Source of the DNA: Pusillimonas sp.
GTDB lineage: Bacteria; Pseudomonadota; Gammaproteobacteria; Burkholderiales; Burkholderiaceae_B
Direction of reading: 5' to 3'
Assembly (NCBI RefSeq): GCF_029263785.1
Contig: NZ_JAJUFE010000007.1
Span: forward strand, 1 to 64,000
DNA: 64,000 bases
Shown one piece after another: positions 55,933 to 64,000 of the stretch. The translations under genes were made by a program, and so were the position numbers. The stretch's first letter is position 1. Every line of letters begins with the position of its first letter. Under the pieces are notes generated by a model, which saw only the letters and a program-made list of their open reading frames with translations, was not told the origin of the DNA and did not search any database.

Positions 55933-56415
55933 ATGAATTCGCTACATTCTTTTCAGGCCAGGTCGATTACCGGCGAACCCGTCGATCTTTCCAGCTATGC
56001 TGGCCAGGTTGCTTTAATTGTCAATGTAGCTTCCAAATGCGGCTATACCCCTCAATACGAAGGCCTTGAGGCGCTTTATCGCGACTACAAGGACCGCGGC
56101 TTTACCGTCTTGGCGTTTCCATGCAACCAGTTTGGCAACCAGGAACCCGGTAACAGTGTCGACATCCTCACCTTCTGCTCTACCGTCTATAAAGCCAGTT
56201 TTCCATTGTTCGAAAAAATCGAGGTAAACGGCCCGCATGCTCACCCGCTTTATAACTGGCTCAAAGAAGAAAAAAGCGGGGTGCTTGGTACCAAAGCGAT
56301 CAAATGGAACTTCACAAAATTCCTGGTGGGTCGCGACGGCCAGGTCATAGAACGCTATGGCTCATCCACCACTCCCGACGAAATTCGCGCCGACATCGAA
56401 AAAGCGTTGGCTTAA
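55933..56415 (+). CDS. Glutathione peroxidase
   Basis: 160-aa thioredoxin-fold peroxidase with the peroxidatic Cys in NVASKCGYTPQYEGL (Cys in place of Sec), the GPx signatures LAFPCNQFGNQEPG and WNFTKFLV, and the Gln and Trp of the catalytic site. The resolving-type Cys in FPCNQF is present, so thioredoxin may be the reductant. The ATG at 55933 is chosen; upstream codons from 55879 are not conserved. Confidence 0.93.
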   Translation: MNSLHSFQARSITGEPVDLSSYAGQVALIVNVASKCGYTPQYEGLEALYRDYKDRGFTVLAFPCNQFGNQEPGNSVDILTFCSTVYKASFPLFEKIEVNGPHAHPLYNWLKEEKSGVLGTKAIKWNFTKFLVGRDGQVIERYGSSTTPDEIRADIEKALA

Positions 56416-56430
56416 CCTTCAAGGAAACTC

Positions 56431-57132
56431 ATGATCGATCTGTATTACTGGACCACCCCCAACGGACACAAAATCACCCTATTCCTTGAAGAAACCGGCT
56501 TGCAGTACAAGCTCATTCCGGTAAATATCGGCAAGGGCGACCAGTTCAAGCCAGAGTTTCTGAAAATCGCCCCCAATAACCGCATCCCGGCCATGGTCGA
56601 CCACGATCCCGCGGGCGGCGGCGAACCCATTTCGGTTTTTGAGTCTGGCGCCATGCTGCTGTATCTGGCCGAAAAGACCGGGCGTTTTCTGCCGACAGAC
56701 CTCCGTGGACGCACCGAGGTCTTGCAGTGGCTGTTCTGGCAGATGGGGGGCCTTGGCCCAATGGCCGGACAAAACCATCACTTCAATGGTTATGCGCCCG
56801 AAAAGATCCAGTACGCCATCGACCGATACGTGGGCGAGACAGGCCGCTTGTATGGCGTCCTGAACAAGCGCCTGGCCGATCGCGAATTTGTTGCGGGCAC
56901 CGAATACTCTATCGCGGACATGGCCTGCTATCCGTGGATCGTATCGCACGAAAAACAAAGTCAGGATCTCAACGACTTCCCTAATCTGAAACGCTGGTTT
57001 GACACCATCGCCCAGCGCCCGGCAACCATCCGTGCGTATGAAATGGCCAAGACCATCAACAGCGGTCCCACCGTGCACGACGAAGAAGCCAGACGCATCC
57101 TGTTCGGCCAAAACGCCCAGACCGTCAGATAA
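56431..57132 (+). CDS. yfcG: Nu-class glutathione transferase / disulfide-bond reductase YfcG
   Basis: 233-aa protein strikingly like E. coli YfcG: IDLYYWTTPNGHKITLFLEE, PNNRIPAMVDHDP, FESGAMLLYLAEKTG and QWLFWQMGGLGPMAGQNHHF. Nu-class GSTs hold two glutathiones and reduce disulfides and organic peroxides. It follows glutathione peroxidase by 15 bases, so the two form a thiol-redox pair. Confidence 0.93.
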   Translation: MIDLYYWTTPNGHKITLFLEETGLQYKLIPVNIGKGDQFKPEFLKIAPNNRIPAMVDHDPAGGGEPISVFESGAMLLYLAEKTGRFLPTDLRGRTEVLQWLFWQMGGLGPMAGQNHHFNGYAPEKIQYAIDRYVGETGRLYGVLNKRLADREFVAGTEYSIADMACYPWIVSHEKQSQDLNDFPNLKRWFDTIAQRPATIRAYEMAKTINSGPTVHDEEARRILFGQNAQTVR

Positions 57133-57149
57133 GTACCCAGGCGCACACG

Positions 57150-57995
57150 ATGAAAGAAATTCTCGCTACACGCCGCGCTGCAGGCCAAAGCCTGCATCCT
57201 GCCGCTAGCCGCGCGTCGCGCATCAGTATCCTGTTGGCGCTGTCGGCCGTACTGGCAGCCTGTGCCGGCGGCCCCCGCGACAATATCACCTTGATTCCGG
57301 CCGACCAGATCGAGCAGGAAAGCAGCAAGGACGGCCTTTTCACCCAGCCAATCAAGTACAAGCGCAGCAAGCCGGATTGCAAGGGTGAATGCCCACAAAT
57401 CGAGGTGGATTCACTGGTTTTTCCGGGAGTACCTATCCTGACGGAACTGGTTGATCATGCTTTGGCCGTAATGACCGGCGTCAGCACCGACCATCCCCAG
57501 CCTTATGACACCATCGCCGAATACGAGGAATATTTCTGGAAAACCGCAGCGCCCCGCGACTCTACCGTATTCTCGGCGAAAGCCCGGTATCGCAGTCGCC
57601 TGCTGACTGTCATCGAGCTTAACACCTGGCAGTACTATACGGGGGCTGCTCACGGCATTTCGGCCACCCAGTTTCTAAACTGGGACAACGCTAACGGAAA
57701 GGTTCTTGGCATGGCTGACATCCTGCGACCGGGGGCCTACGACAAGTACGAACAGGCCTTGCGCGCTGCCCACAAGAGGTGGCTCGCCGGAAATCCCGAT
57801 GCACAAAACGACCCCGTGGCGTATGACAGATTATGGCCATTTCAGGTAAGCGAAAACTTTGCACTGACCGACACGGGTCTGGTCGTCAAGTATGACTCGT
57901 ACCAGTTGGCCCCATACTCACATGGGCAACCCGAACTGACGATTCCGTACAGCGAACTGCAAGACATCCTGAACCCGCGCTTTCTCCCCGGGTAA
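57150..57995 (+). CDS. DUF3298-domain lipoprotein
   Basis: 281-aa lipoprotein with an extended N-terminus and lipobox VLAACAG (Cys38), followed by a DUF4163/DUF3298 (RsiV-like) periplasmic module (YYTGAAHGISATQFLNWDNANGKVL, FALTDTGLVVKYDSYQLAPYSHG). Function unknown; RsiV domains bind lysozyme in Gram-positives, but this need not apply here. It starts 17 bases after yfcG and ends 8 bases from a convergent gene. Confidence 0.8.
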   Translation: MKEILATRRAAGQSLHPAASRASRISILLALSAVLAACAGGPRDNITLIPADQIEQESSKDGLFTQPIKYKRSKPDCKGECPQIEVDSLVFPGVPILTELVDHALAVMTGVSTDHPQPYDTIAEYEEYFWKTAAPRDSTVFSAKARYRSRLLTVIELNTWQYYTGAAHGISATQFLNWDNANGKVLGMADILRPGAYDKYEQALRAAHKRWLAGNPDAQNDPVAYDRLWPFQVSENFALTDTGLVVKYDSYQLAPYSHGQPELTIPYSELQDILNPRFLPG

Positions 57996-58003
57996 CCAAA
58001 ACT

Positions 58004-58873
58004 TCAATAGCCGGAATCCTCTCTTTCGAAACGGTCAAGATCGAAGTAACGCGAAGTTGAGCCGGCTTCTTCGCCCTGACCTTGCGCCGTAGAGGAGCTG
58101 TCCGGCGAAGGCTCAGCACGTTGCACAGCCTCGGGGACAGGATCTTTGCTGGTATCCAGGGTCTGCACATGACCGGGGTCAGAGGGCAGCGCTTGTGAAC
58201 CCGATGCCGCCCGTGCAGCCCGGCTCTTCAGCACACGATCAGACAGATCATCCAGTTTTGCTGCCAGCTGGTTATGGTTCTTGCGTCGTGCCCAAAGAGC
58301 TGCATCTTCTCCACGCAAATTGCGTGCGGTGACGTCAGCCCCTGCCGCCAACAGTACACGGACGACGTCTTCACTACCCGCATAGGCTGCCATCATCAAC
58401 GGTGAAGTGCCGTCAGGCGACGGCGCGTTGACCAGTGCCTTGTGTGAAAGAAGCAATTTGACTGTCTCGAGATGCCCTTTTGAAGCCGCGTAATGCAACG
58501 GCGTCCAGCCCAGCCGATTGACCTTCGCTCCTTTTGCAATCAGATCAGAGGCTCTTTTGGTTTCGCCTATGACTGCCAGGTACATCAGGGGCGTCTCGTC
58601 GTGACCATTGACGGCGTTGACATCGATCTGTCGATGCCTCACAAGCAGATCGTACACCTTCCATGCGCCTTCCTGGATGGCAAGCATCAGGGAGGGTTGG
58701 CCGTCCTTGTTTACCGCATTCGGGTCGTCGCCCAACGCCAGTTGGGTCCGAATCTGCTCCACCCGATCATTCGCAATGTCGACCCACCAATCCTTGGACA
58801 CAGAGGCCGAAGCCACTTGAAAGGAGGCTGTCAACATGATGGCGGCAAACAAGGCACGAATAAACTTATTCAT
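58004..58873 (-). CDS. Exported ankyrin-repeat protein
   Basis: 289 aa with a signal peptide (LFAAIMLTASFQVASA-S) and four to five ankyrin repeats at about residues 45-200 (GWTPLHYAASKGHLETVKLLL, GTSPLMMAAYAGSEDVVRVLL). A polar C-terminal tail is rich in Asp/Glu/Ser/Pro. Likely a periplasmic protein-binding scaffold. It follows tatD across an AT-rich gap. Confidence 0.88.
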   Translation of the reverse strand: MNKFIRALFAAIMLTASFQVASASVSKDWWVDIANDRVEQIRTQLALGDDPNAVNKDGQPSLMLAIQEGAWKVYDLLVRHRQIDVNAVNGHDETPLMYLAVIGETKRASDLIAKGAKVNRLGWTPLHYAASKGHLETVKLLLSHKALVNAPSPDGTSPLMMAAYAGSEDVVRVLLAAGADVTARNLRGEDAALWARRKNHNQLAAKLDDLSDRVLKSRAARAASGSQALPSDPGHVQTLDTSKDPVPEAVQRAEPSPDSSSTAQGQGEEAGSTSRYFDLDRFEREDSGY

Positions 58874-58949
58874 TGTTGTAAATCAATGAGTTAGAAAAGA
58901 TTTCTAATTTAGATTATTTAAATTAAATTATTAAATAATCCACGTTAAA
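58874..58949 (-). promoter_or_regulatory. AT-rich upstream region of the ankyrin gene
   Basis: About 76 bp of very AT-rich sequence (runs such as TTAAATTAAATTATTAAATAAT, taken as two overlapping 11-mers) sit between tatD and the ankyrin gene, in contrast to the GC-rich flanks. Probably a promoter region with an UP-like element; no single -10/-35 pair stands out. Confidence 0.35.
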
Positions 58950-59720
58950 TTAACTTCTTATCTTATTGAAAAGACTAAAAAAATTGTCTTTCGTTCGCTC
59001 TGCGATTTCTGCAACTGAAACGCCGCGCAACTCGGCAATTTTCTCGGCAACGTGTATGACCTTGGAGGGATCGTTAACTTTACCCCGAAACGGTACCGGA
59101 GCCAGGAAGGGAGAATCTGTTTCGATCAATAGCCGGTCCAGAGGTATTCGCGTGGCAACATCCTGCAGTTCTTGCGCCTTCTTGAATGTGACAATGCCAG
59201 ACATGGATATATAGAAATTCATGTCCATCGCAGCTTCGGCGACTTCCCACGATTCGGTAAAGCAATGCATGACGCCGCCAAATTCGTCCGCCCCCTCTTC
59301 ACGCATGATCCTTAGCGTGTCTTCGCTGGCTGACCTGGTATGAATGATAAGTGGCAAGCCGCTTTGACGGCTGGCCCGAATATGAACACGAAAACGCTCG
59401 CGTTGCCAGTCGAGAGGTTCAGAAAGCCGAAAATAATCCAGTCCCGTTTCGCCAATGGCCACAACTTTGGGATGTTCGGCCATTTCCGCCAGCTTCTCTG
59501 CGCTTGGAACGGGAGTGTCTTCGTAGTCCGGGTGGACGCCGACAGAAGCATACAAATTAGGGTGCGGAGCCACAAGCTCCATCAGACCCGGCCATTGCGG
59601 CATGTTTACACTGACCACCAGCGCATGGCTCACCTGATTTTGCTGCATGCGCGCCAGGATATCAGGCAGGTTCTGTGCCAGCTCAGGAAAATCAAGGTGA
59701 CAATGTGAATCAACAAACAT
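58950..59720 (-). CDS. tatD: TatD-family metal-dependent deoxyribonuclease
   Basis: 256-aa TIM-barrel metallohydrolase (YcfH/TatD branch). Metal ligands are in FVDSHCHLDF, VAIGETGLDYF (Glu), PLIIHTRSA (His), MHCFTES (His) and LLIETDSPFL (Asp). The ATG at 59720 is used, since the frame start at 59726 is a TTG. It follows holB by 20 bases, in the order common in proteobacteria. Confidence 0.93.
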   Translation of the reverse strand: MFVDSHCHLDFPELAQNLPDILARMQQNQVSHALVVSVNMPQWPGLMELVAPHPNLYASVGVHPDYEDTPVPSAEKLAEMAEHPKVVAIGETGLDYFRLSEPLDWQRERFRVHIRASRQSGLPLIIHTRSASEDTLRIMREEGADEFGGVMHCFTESWEVAEAAMDMNFYISMSGIVTFKKAQELQDVATRIPLDRLLIETDSPFLAPVPFRGKVNDPSKVIHVAEKIAELRGVSVAEIAERTKDNFFSLFNKIRS

Positions 59721-59740
59721 GTTCAAGCTACTTCATCAAA

Positions 59741-60784
59741 TCAGGTGGGGCTGCAATCGTGAGCGACGCGTTGCAGCACAGTGTGGGTAAACAGCTTCGC
59801 ACTTAATGGATGGCCGGCTACAGCACGCTGGGAACTCAGCCATTTTGCGGCTTCGGATAACCTTGAAGCGGATGCTCGGCGGGCAATCTTCTGAATCCTG
59901 GCCTGTTGGCCAGGGAAATACCGGACCGGTCCCTCGACAGCGGATAGAGACAGATCAACCATCATTCGTTGCAGAAAATCAATCCACAACGTTGGCGGCT
60001 GCTGTTCGAGCAAATCAGCCAGCGGTCCGATCTGAGGGCTCCGTCCACTAGCCAATACTTCCAGAAAGCGCTCCATCCATTCGGGGCACGCCTGAGTATT
60101 TGAATGGAAGCGTTCCAGCGCCAAGAGCGGCGCCCCGCCCGCCACCGCCAGCCACTGAGACGGGTCGGACAGCCCCTGCTCTTTCAACCAGGGCAGGCAT
60201 TGAACAGGGTCGGGAATGGGCAATGGCAATCGACGGCAGCGCGAAACCAGCGTGGGCAGTATGCGGTCCGGGGCATCCGCCGTCAGCAAAAAGACCGTAT
60301 GAGCGGGAGGCTCTTCCAGCACTTTCAAAAGTGCATTGGCAGAAATAAGGTTTAAAGACTCGGCCGGATACAGTACTGCCACGCGCCATCCGCCCCGGTG
60401 AGTGGCTGTATTGAACCAGTTGTGCAGTGCACGCAGCTGTTCAACGCGTATATCTTTTGAAGGCGCCGCTTTGGAAGACACTGCTTCGGTCGACTCTGCC
60501 ACGGGGTCATCGCCCTCTGCTGCAGCTATCGCGTCAGGACGGATCCGGCGCAGGTCAGGATGGTTTCCTGATGCAACCCAGGCGCAAGCCGGGCAGTTGC
60601 CACAGGCCAGACCATCGATGGGAGCTTCACACAGCAAACTGGCGGCTGCGGCCAGGGCAAACCGGCGTTTTCCTATGCCGGCCAGGCCATGGATCAGCCA
60701 GGCATGTGCAAAACGATCCCGCTTCGACAGCCATTGGCGCGCAATAGTTTGCTGCCACGGCAGAAAACCGGCGGCTGAGCTCAT
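59741..60784 (-). CDS. holB: DNA polymerase III subunit delta'
   Basis: 347-aa clamp-loader subunit with P-loop-like [12 protein letters not shown], zinc-binding Cys cluster (LLCEAP...CGNCPACAW) and sensor region [18 protein letters not shown]. It works with delta and tau/gamma to load the beta clamp. The ATG overlaps the tmk stop (ATGA), so an extension to 60814 is rejected. Confidence 0.93.
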   Translation of the reverse strand: MSSAAGFLPWQQTIARQWLSKRDRFAHAWLIHGLAGIGKRRFALAAAASLLCEAPIDGLACGNCPACAWVASGNHPDLRRIRPDAIAAAEGDDPVAESTEAVSSKAAPSKDIRVEQLRALHNWFNTATHRGGWRVAVLYPAESLNLISANALLKVLEEPPAHTVFLLTADAPDRILPTLVSRCRRLPLPIPDPVQCLPWLKEQGLSDPSQWLAVAGGAPLLALERFHSNTQACPEWMERFLEVLASGRSPQIGPLADLLEQQPPTLWIDFLQRMMVDLSLSAVEGPVRYFPGQQARIQKIARRASASRLSEAAKWLSSQRAVAGHPLSAKLFTHTVLQRVAHDCSPT

Positions 60785-61434
60785 GCCGTGCCCTCCAGCC
60801 GCCCCTTTCGCCACGCATGCTCCAGCTCTTCGGCTTGGGAAAACAGTTCGGCACGTACATGTTCAATCGCGCGGCTGGAATCGAGAATGCGGAATCGTTC
60901 GGGCTGCTGCCGCGCGCGCTCGTGGTATGCCGCGCGCGTGCGCTCAAAGAAATCGGCGCCTTCCTGTTCGAAGCGGTCTAGTTCCCGGCTGCGCGACAGC
61001 CGTTCACGTGCCACATCAAGAGGCACATCAAACAACCACGTTCGGTCCGGCTGAAGGTCGGGATGCAGCCACGCCTCAAGTGCCTCGACCTTATGTGTTC
61101 CCAGTTGCCTGCCTCCGCCCTGATAGGCGTAAGTTGCATCGGTAAAGCGATCACAGACCACCCACTTGCCGGCGGCCAGCGCGGGCTCAATTACCGTACG
61201 CAGGTGTTCACAACGCGATGCGAACATCAGCAGCGTTTCGGTTTCGAGCTGCATGGTTTGAGTAAGAACAATGTGTCGCAAGGTTTCGCCCAGTTCGGTA
61301 CCACCGGGCTCTCGCGTGCAGACAACATCAAGCCCCCGTCCACGAAGATGGTTTACCAGACCTTCGACGTGGGTGCTTTTGCCTGCGCCGTCCAGCCCTT
61401 CAAGCGTCACGAAGCAGCCTCGTTGCGGAGCCAT
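60781..61434 (-). CDS. tmk: Thymidylate kinase
   Basis: 217-aa kinase converting dTMP to dTDP. P-loop [11 protein letters not shown](F/Y) motif [18 protein letters not shown] and [11 protein letters not shown]. The lid region with [12 protein letters not shown] is present. The ATG at 61434 overlaps the last base of mltG; the position 61437 is a TTG. Part of mltG-tmk-holB-tatD. Confidence 0.95.
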   Translation of the reverse strand: MAPQRGCFVTLEGLDGAGKSTHVEGLVNHLRGRGLDVVCTREPGGTELGETLRHIVLTQTMQLETETLLMFASRCEHLRTVIEPALAAGKWVVCDRFTDATYAYQGGGRQLGTHKVEALEAWLHPDLQPDRTWLFDVPLDVARERLSRSRELDRFEQEGADFFERTRAAYHERARQQPERFRILDSSRAIEHVRAELFSQAEELEHAWRKGRLEGTA

Positions 61435-62447
61435 CAACGTCGTCCCAATATATATTTAGCGACGGCGCGATTGTGCGCCACCAGGGTTTCTGAGAACTCG
61501 CTCGTACCGTCCCCGCGCGACACAAAATAAAGATATTTGTGCTTTTCGGGGTGGAGAACAGCATGCAAGGAAGCCAGGCCGCTACTGGCGATGGGGGTCG
61601 GGGGCAGGCCGCCCCGTGTATACGTGTTCCAGGGCGTATCGGTTTGCAGATCGCGCTTTCGGATGCGTCCCGTGTAGGCGTCGCCCATGCCGTAGATTAC
61701 TGTGGGGTCAGTCTGCAACGGCATTCGAATGCGAAGCCTGTTGATAAAGACACCGGCCACCCTGGCCCGATCAGCGCTATGACCGGTTTCTTTCTCGACA
61801 ATCGACGCCAGAATCAATGCTTCATAGGGACTGGACAAGGGCAAATCTGCCTCGCGGTCAGCCCAGAGTTTTTCGAGCTGCTGCATTTGAGCGTGATACG
61901 CTCGCCGCAATATGTCGTAATCGCTGGTACCCGGCGTGAATACATAGGTGTCCGGATAGAAAAGACCCTCGGGATGCGACTGTTCAGCCCCCAGGCGCTG
62001 AAGAAGCTCTTCGTCGGACACGCCGTCGAGCGTTTGCCTGACATTGGAATCGGCGCGCAAGGCATCGCGGATCTGACGGTATGTCCACCCTTCGACAAGG
62101 GTCAGTCGCGTAAGCGTCATGTCGCCCTGCGCCATACGCTCAAGAAGTTGCCATGCGGTATCGCCCTTTTTGGCTTCGTAGGCACCCGCCTTGATCTGCC
62201 GGTCGAGTTTTGAAAAACGCGCCAAGGCGACAAAGGCCCGGTTATCGATCTGGATGCCTGCCTCGTTCATGGCCCGCGCAACGCTGTGCAGGGAACTGCC
62301 GGGTTCGACGAGATAGTCGACCCGATCAGCGTTCATGGGCACCGCCCGCTGCATCGCCCAATACCAGGCCCCCGCGCCGGCTGCAACAGCACCCAGAGCG
62401 ACGATCAACACACTGTATAAGAGGAATAAACCAAATCTGATTTTCAT
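61434..62447 (-). CDS. mltG: Endolytic murein transglycosylase MltG
   Basis: 337-aa YceG-like enzyme with one N-terminal membrane helix ([20 protein letters not shown]), a LysM-like region and the catalytic Glu in [13 protein letters not shown], plus [10 protein letters not shown] and [15 protein letters not shown]. It cleaves nascent peptidoglycan and limits glycan length. First gene of the four-gene housekeeping operon; diverges from ygfZ. Confidence 0.95.
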   Translation of the reverse strand: MKIRFGLFLLYSVLIVALGAVAAGAGAWYWAMQRAVPMNADRVDYLVEPGSSLHSVARAMNEAGIQIDNRAFVALARFSKLDRQIKAGAYEAKKGDTAWQLLERMAQGDMTLTRLTLVEGWTYRQIRDALRADSNVRQTLDGVSDEELLQRLGAEQSHPEGLFYPDTYVFTPGTSDYDILRRAYHAQMQQLEKLWADREADLPLSSPYEALILASIVEKETGHSADRARVAGVFINRLRIRMPLQTDPTVIYGMGDAYTGRIRKRDLQTDTPWNTYTRGGLPPTPIASSGLASLHAVLHPEKHKYLYFVSRGDGTSEFSETLVAHNRAVAKYILGRR

Positions 62448-62570
62448 GAACCTTAAAGTGTAGCCTAAGCCTCGGGCCGAGAGCCTGTCCGGGCCGCTTC
62501 TGGTTTGCCGTATGATAAACGGTAGTGTTCTCGAATTTTTGCCTTCTCTGCTTTAAGACTTGTGGCTTCT

Positions 62571-63518
62571 ATGAATAATTCCCCTGCTTTCGCCCTTCTT
62601 CTTGACGATCTTGCCGTACTGCGGGCGTCGGGAGCCGATGCAGCTGACTTCCTGCACGGGCAACTCACCCAGGATATTGCCGGCCTGCCGCCCGGCCGCG
62701 CCCGCCTGGCGGCTTACTGCACGCCCAAGGGACGTGTACTGGCCACCCTGATCATCCTGCGGGATCCGGACAATGAAGAAAGCCTGCTCGCCCTGGTCAA
62801 GGCCGATATTGCGGCCCCCCTCGTCAAGCGGCTGTCGATGTTTGTCTTGCGCGCCAAAGCCAAACTCGAAGTATCCGACCTGAAAGTACTGGGCATCAGC
62901 ACTGCACCGAAAAATTCAGATAGTACGGTTTCATTGACACCGCCTGCCAACGGCGCCACGTGGTCTGTCGTAAAAGACGCCCAGGGCATCTGGATCAACG
63001 CGCCCGCAGCCGATGCCTCTGAACAGCGCTGGTGGTTGATTACCCCTGGACACGACCCGGTTCCCGCGTCCTCGTCCCAACAGGATGCCTGGAAAGCGGC
63101 CGACATCGAAGCGGGTCTGCCCTGGATCGAAACCGCCACCCAGGATGTTTTTATCCCTCAAACGCTCAATCTCGACCTGATTGACGGAGTCAACTTCACC
63201 AAAGGTTGCTACCCCGGTCAGGAAGTGGTGGCTCGCAGCCACTATCGCGGAATCGTGAAACGCCGCATGGCCTACGGAGTCGCCGACACGACGGATGAAA
63301 TACCAGTGGCCGGCACCGATATTTATGATGCCGAACGCCCCGAGTCGCCCAGCGGCCGCGTCATCAACGCCGCGGCACGCGCAGGGCAGACCCACCTGCT
63401 GCTGGAAGTGCATCTGTCTGACATGAGTACCGCTCAATATCGTCTTGGCTCTGCCGAGGGCACGCCCATCGCCCTGCATCCGTTGCCATACGCCATTGAG
63501 CATATCCAGGAAACCTGA
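62571..63518 (+). CDS. ygfZ: Folate-binding protein YgfZ
   Basis: 315-aa GcvT-like protein that helps maintain iron-sulfur enzymes. It carries the signature KGCYPGQEVVARSHYRG with the key Cys, and an N-terminal HGQLTQDIAG. The ATG at 62571 is used; a GTG three codons upstream (62562) is also possible. Divergent from mltG, the usual arrangement in betaproteobacteria. Confidence 0.94.
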   Translation: MNNSPAFALLLDDLAVLRASGADAADFLHGQLTQDIAGLPPGRARLAAYCTPKGRVLATLIILRDPDNEESLLALVKADIAAPLVKRLSMFVLRAKAKLEVSDLKVLGISTAPKNSDSTVSLTPPANGATWSVVKDAQGIWINAPAADASEQRWWLITPGHDPVPASSSQQDAWKAADIEAGLPWIETATQDVFIPQTLNLDLIDGVNFTKGCYPGQEVVARSHYRGIVKRRMAYGVADTTDEIPVAGTDIYDAERPESPSGRVINAAARAGQTHLLLEVHLSDMSTAQYRLGSAEGTPIALHPLPYAIEHIQET

Positions 63519-63563
63519 GGATCCGGGCTTGCCGGCTCATCCGGGCCTGCCCGTTCCTTACCG

Positions 63564-64000
63564 CTAAGTAGCGCTGCCTGTATGCTCGGTCTTCCCGGAG
63601 CGCGTCGCCGACAGCCCCTGCCGGCGCGCCTGCCGGGGGCTGTCTTTTTCAAGATTTGCAAGCGGGTGCTCCAGGTGGGCCGGCCAAGCCGGCTCAAAAA
63701 ACTGCTCAACCCATTTACGGTCTGTCTCCTGGATTGAGGCGGGGTTCCAGGCCGGCGTCATGTCCTTGTCGATCAGTAAGGCACGAATCCCTTCCTTGAA
63801 ATCAGCGCTCGCCGCCCGCTGGATCATCGCCGTGTATTCCATCTGAAACACCTGCGCCAGCGACATTCGCCGTGCCCGTTTCTGCAGCTCAAAGCTCAGG
63901 CGCGCCGAGCCGGGCGAGCCGTGAACAAAGGTTTGGGCCGCCCTGGCCAGCCAGGGATCAGAGGAATCGCACCATGCGGCCAAGCCGGCGCAAATGGCTT
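63564..64000 (-). CDS. 3-hydroxyisobutyryl-CoA hydrolase / enoyl-CoA hydratase-like protein (C-terminal part)
   Basis: Open reading frame on the minus strand continuing past the right edge, so the N-terminus and active site are not in the window. The visible 144 residues match the C-terminal region of the ECH_2 type (SFELQKRARRMSLAQVF, DFKEGIRALLIDKDMTPAW). The last 25 or so residues (RQARRQGLSATRSGK) are encoded over the ygfZ terminator hairpin and look non-conserved. Confidence 0.82.
   Translation of the reverse strand, partial: AICAGLAAWCDSSDPWLARAAQTFVHGSPGSARLSFELQKRARRMSLAQVFQMEYTAMIQRAASADFKEGIRALLIDKDMTPAWNPASIQETDRKWVEQFFEPAWPAHLEHPLANLEKDSPRQARRQGLSATRSGKTEHTGSAT
63610..63648 (+). 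terminator. Rho-independent terminator of ygfZ
   Basis: GACAGCCCC (63610-63618) pairs with GGGGCTGTC (63636-63644), with GC-rich pairing extending inward, followed by five T. It lies 92 bases after the ygfZ stop and inside the 3' end of the convergent hydrolase gene. Confidence 0.75.

Noticed and set aside
1-64000. CRISPR arrays, insertion sequences, prophage, rRNA or tRNA genes
   Set aside because: No regular repeat-spacer pattern, transposase, integrase or phage structural gene, and no tRNA/rRNA-like sequence was recognised. Without a covariance-model search, a tRNA cannot be fully excluded.

Overview
The window reads as chromosomal DNA of a moderately GC-rich betaproteobacterium. The gene set fits an environmental Burkholderiales/Alcaligenaceae-type organism: a type II secretion locus with a divergent gspC, a BoxB benzoyl-CoA epoxidase, LigAB-type extradiol cleavage, Ku/LigD end joining, a CIO-type bd oxidase and a ygfZ / mltG-tmk-holB-tatD housekeeping block. 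The family-level placement is inference from gene content, not from a marker-gene comparison. I saw no rRNA, tRNA, insertion sequence, phage or CRISPR array.

Layout. 1-10884: type II secretion system, with a previously uncalled partial gspC on the minus strand at the left edge and gspGHIJKLMNDEF on the plus strand. 10949-15640: a 44-residue glycine-rich membrane peptide, a cupin, a PduO-type cobalamin adenosyltransferase, ArsB and a small-subunit catalase. 15676-20335: a GntR/FCD regulator diverging from a four-gene aromatic ring-fission operon (LigA-like, LigB-like, cysteine hydrolase, CMD-like), then a lone boxB facing it. 20675-25890: stress genes (KatE, CsbD, CbpA-CbpM) and a ZIP metal transporter. 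25913-31650: a LysR/YeiH divergent pair, a sigma-54 activator lacking a sensor domain, and cioAB with a DUF2474 peptide. 31879-36803: a tightly coupled operon of an ATP-grasp-like DUF3182 protein, an alpha/beta hydrolase and a ybhP-clsB-ybhN-like set, followed by Ku and LigD (to 40696) and small stress proteins. 41615-46535: glutathionyl-hydroquinone reductase with CueR, a glycine-zipper lipoprotein and EF-hand pair, a Tat-exported dienelactone hydrolase, a RES-Xre toxin-antitoxin pair and ArsC. 46688-55817: a branched-chain-type ABC transporter (LivHMGF plus the binding protein) wrapped around a XylS-like regulator and a two-subunit Rieske dioxygenase operon with an atypical isochorismatase-fold protein and an SDR dehydrogenase. 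55933-64000: glutathione peroxidase, YfcG, a DUF3298 lipoprotein, an ankyrin protein, tatD, holB, tmk, mltG, ygfZ and a partial 3-hydroxyisobutyryl-CoA hydrolase.

How it fits together. Two separate aromatic-acid modules (16.4-18.7 kb and 46.7-55.8 kb) plus boxB suggest a specialist in aromatic carboxylates. The second module is self-contained for uptake, sensing, ring dihydroxylation and dehydrogenation, but has no ferredoxin or reductase gene. Many neighbours deal with oxidative, copper, arsenic or DNA-break stress.

The strongest candidates for new biology are: (i) the XylS-like-controlled Rieske/ABC operon, which includes a protein of isochorismatase fold that has lost both the catalytic Asp and Cys; (ii) the extended ybhPON-type operon with an ATP-grasp-like enzyme next to NHEJ genes; and (iii) several precise palindromic control sites (16397-16440, 18736-18813, 20411-20484, 45982-46029, 46560-46579).
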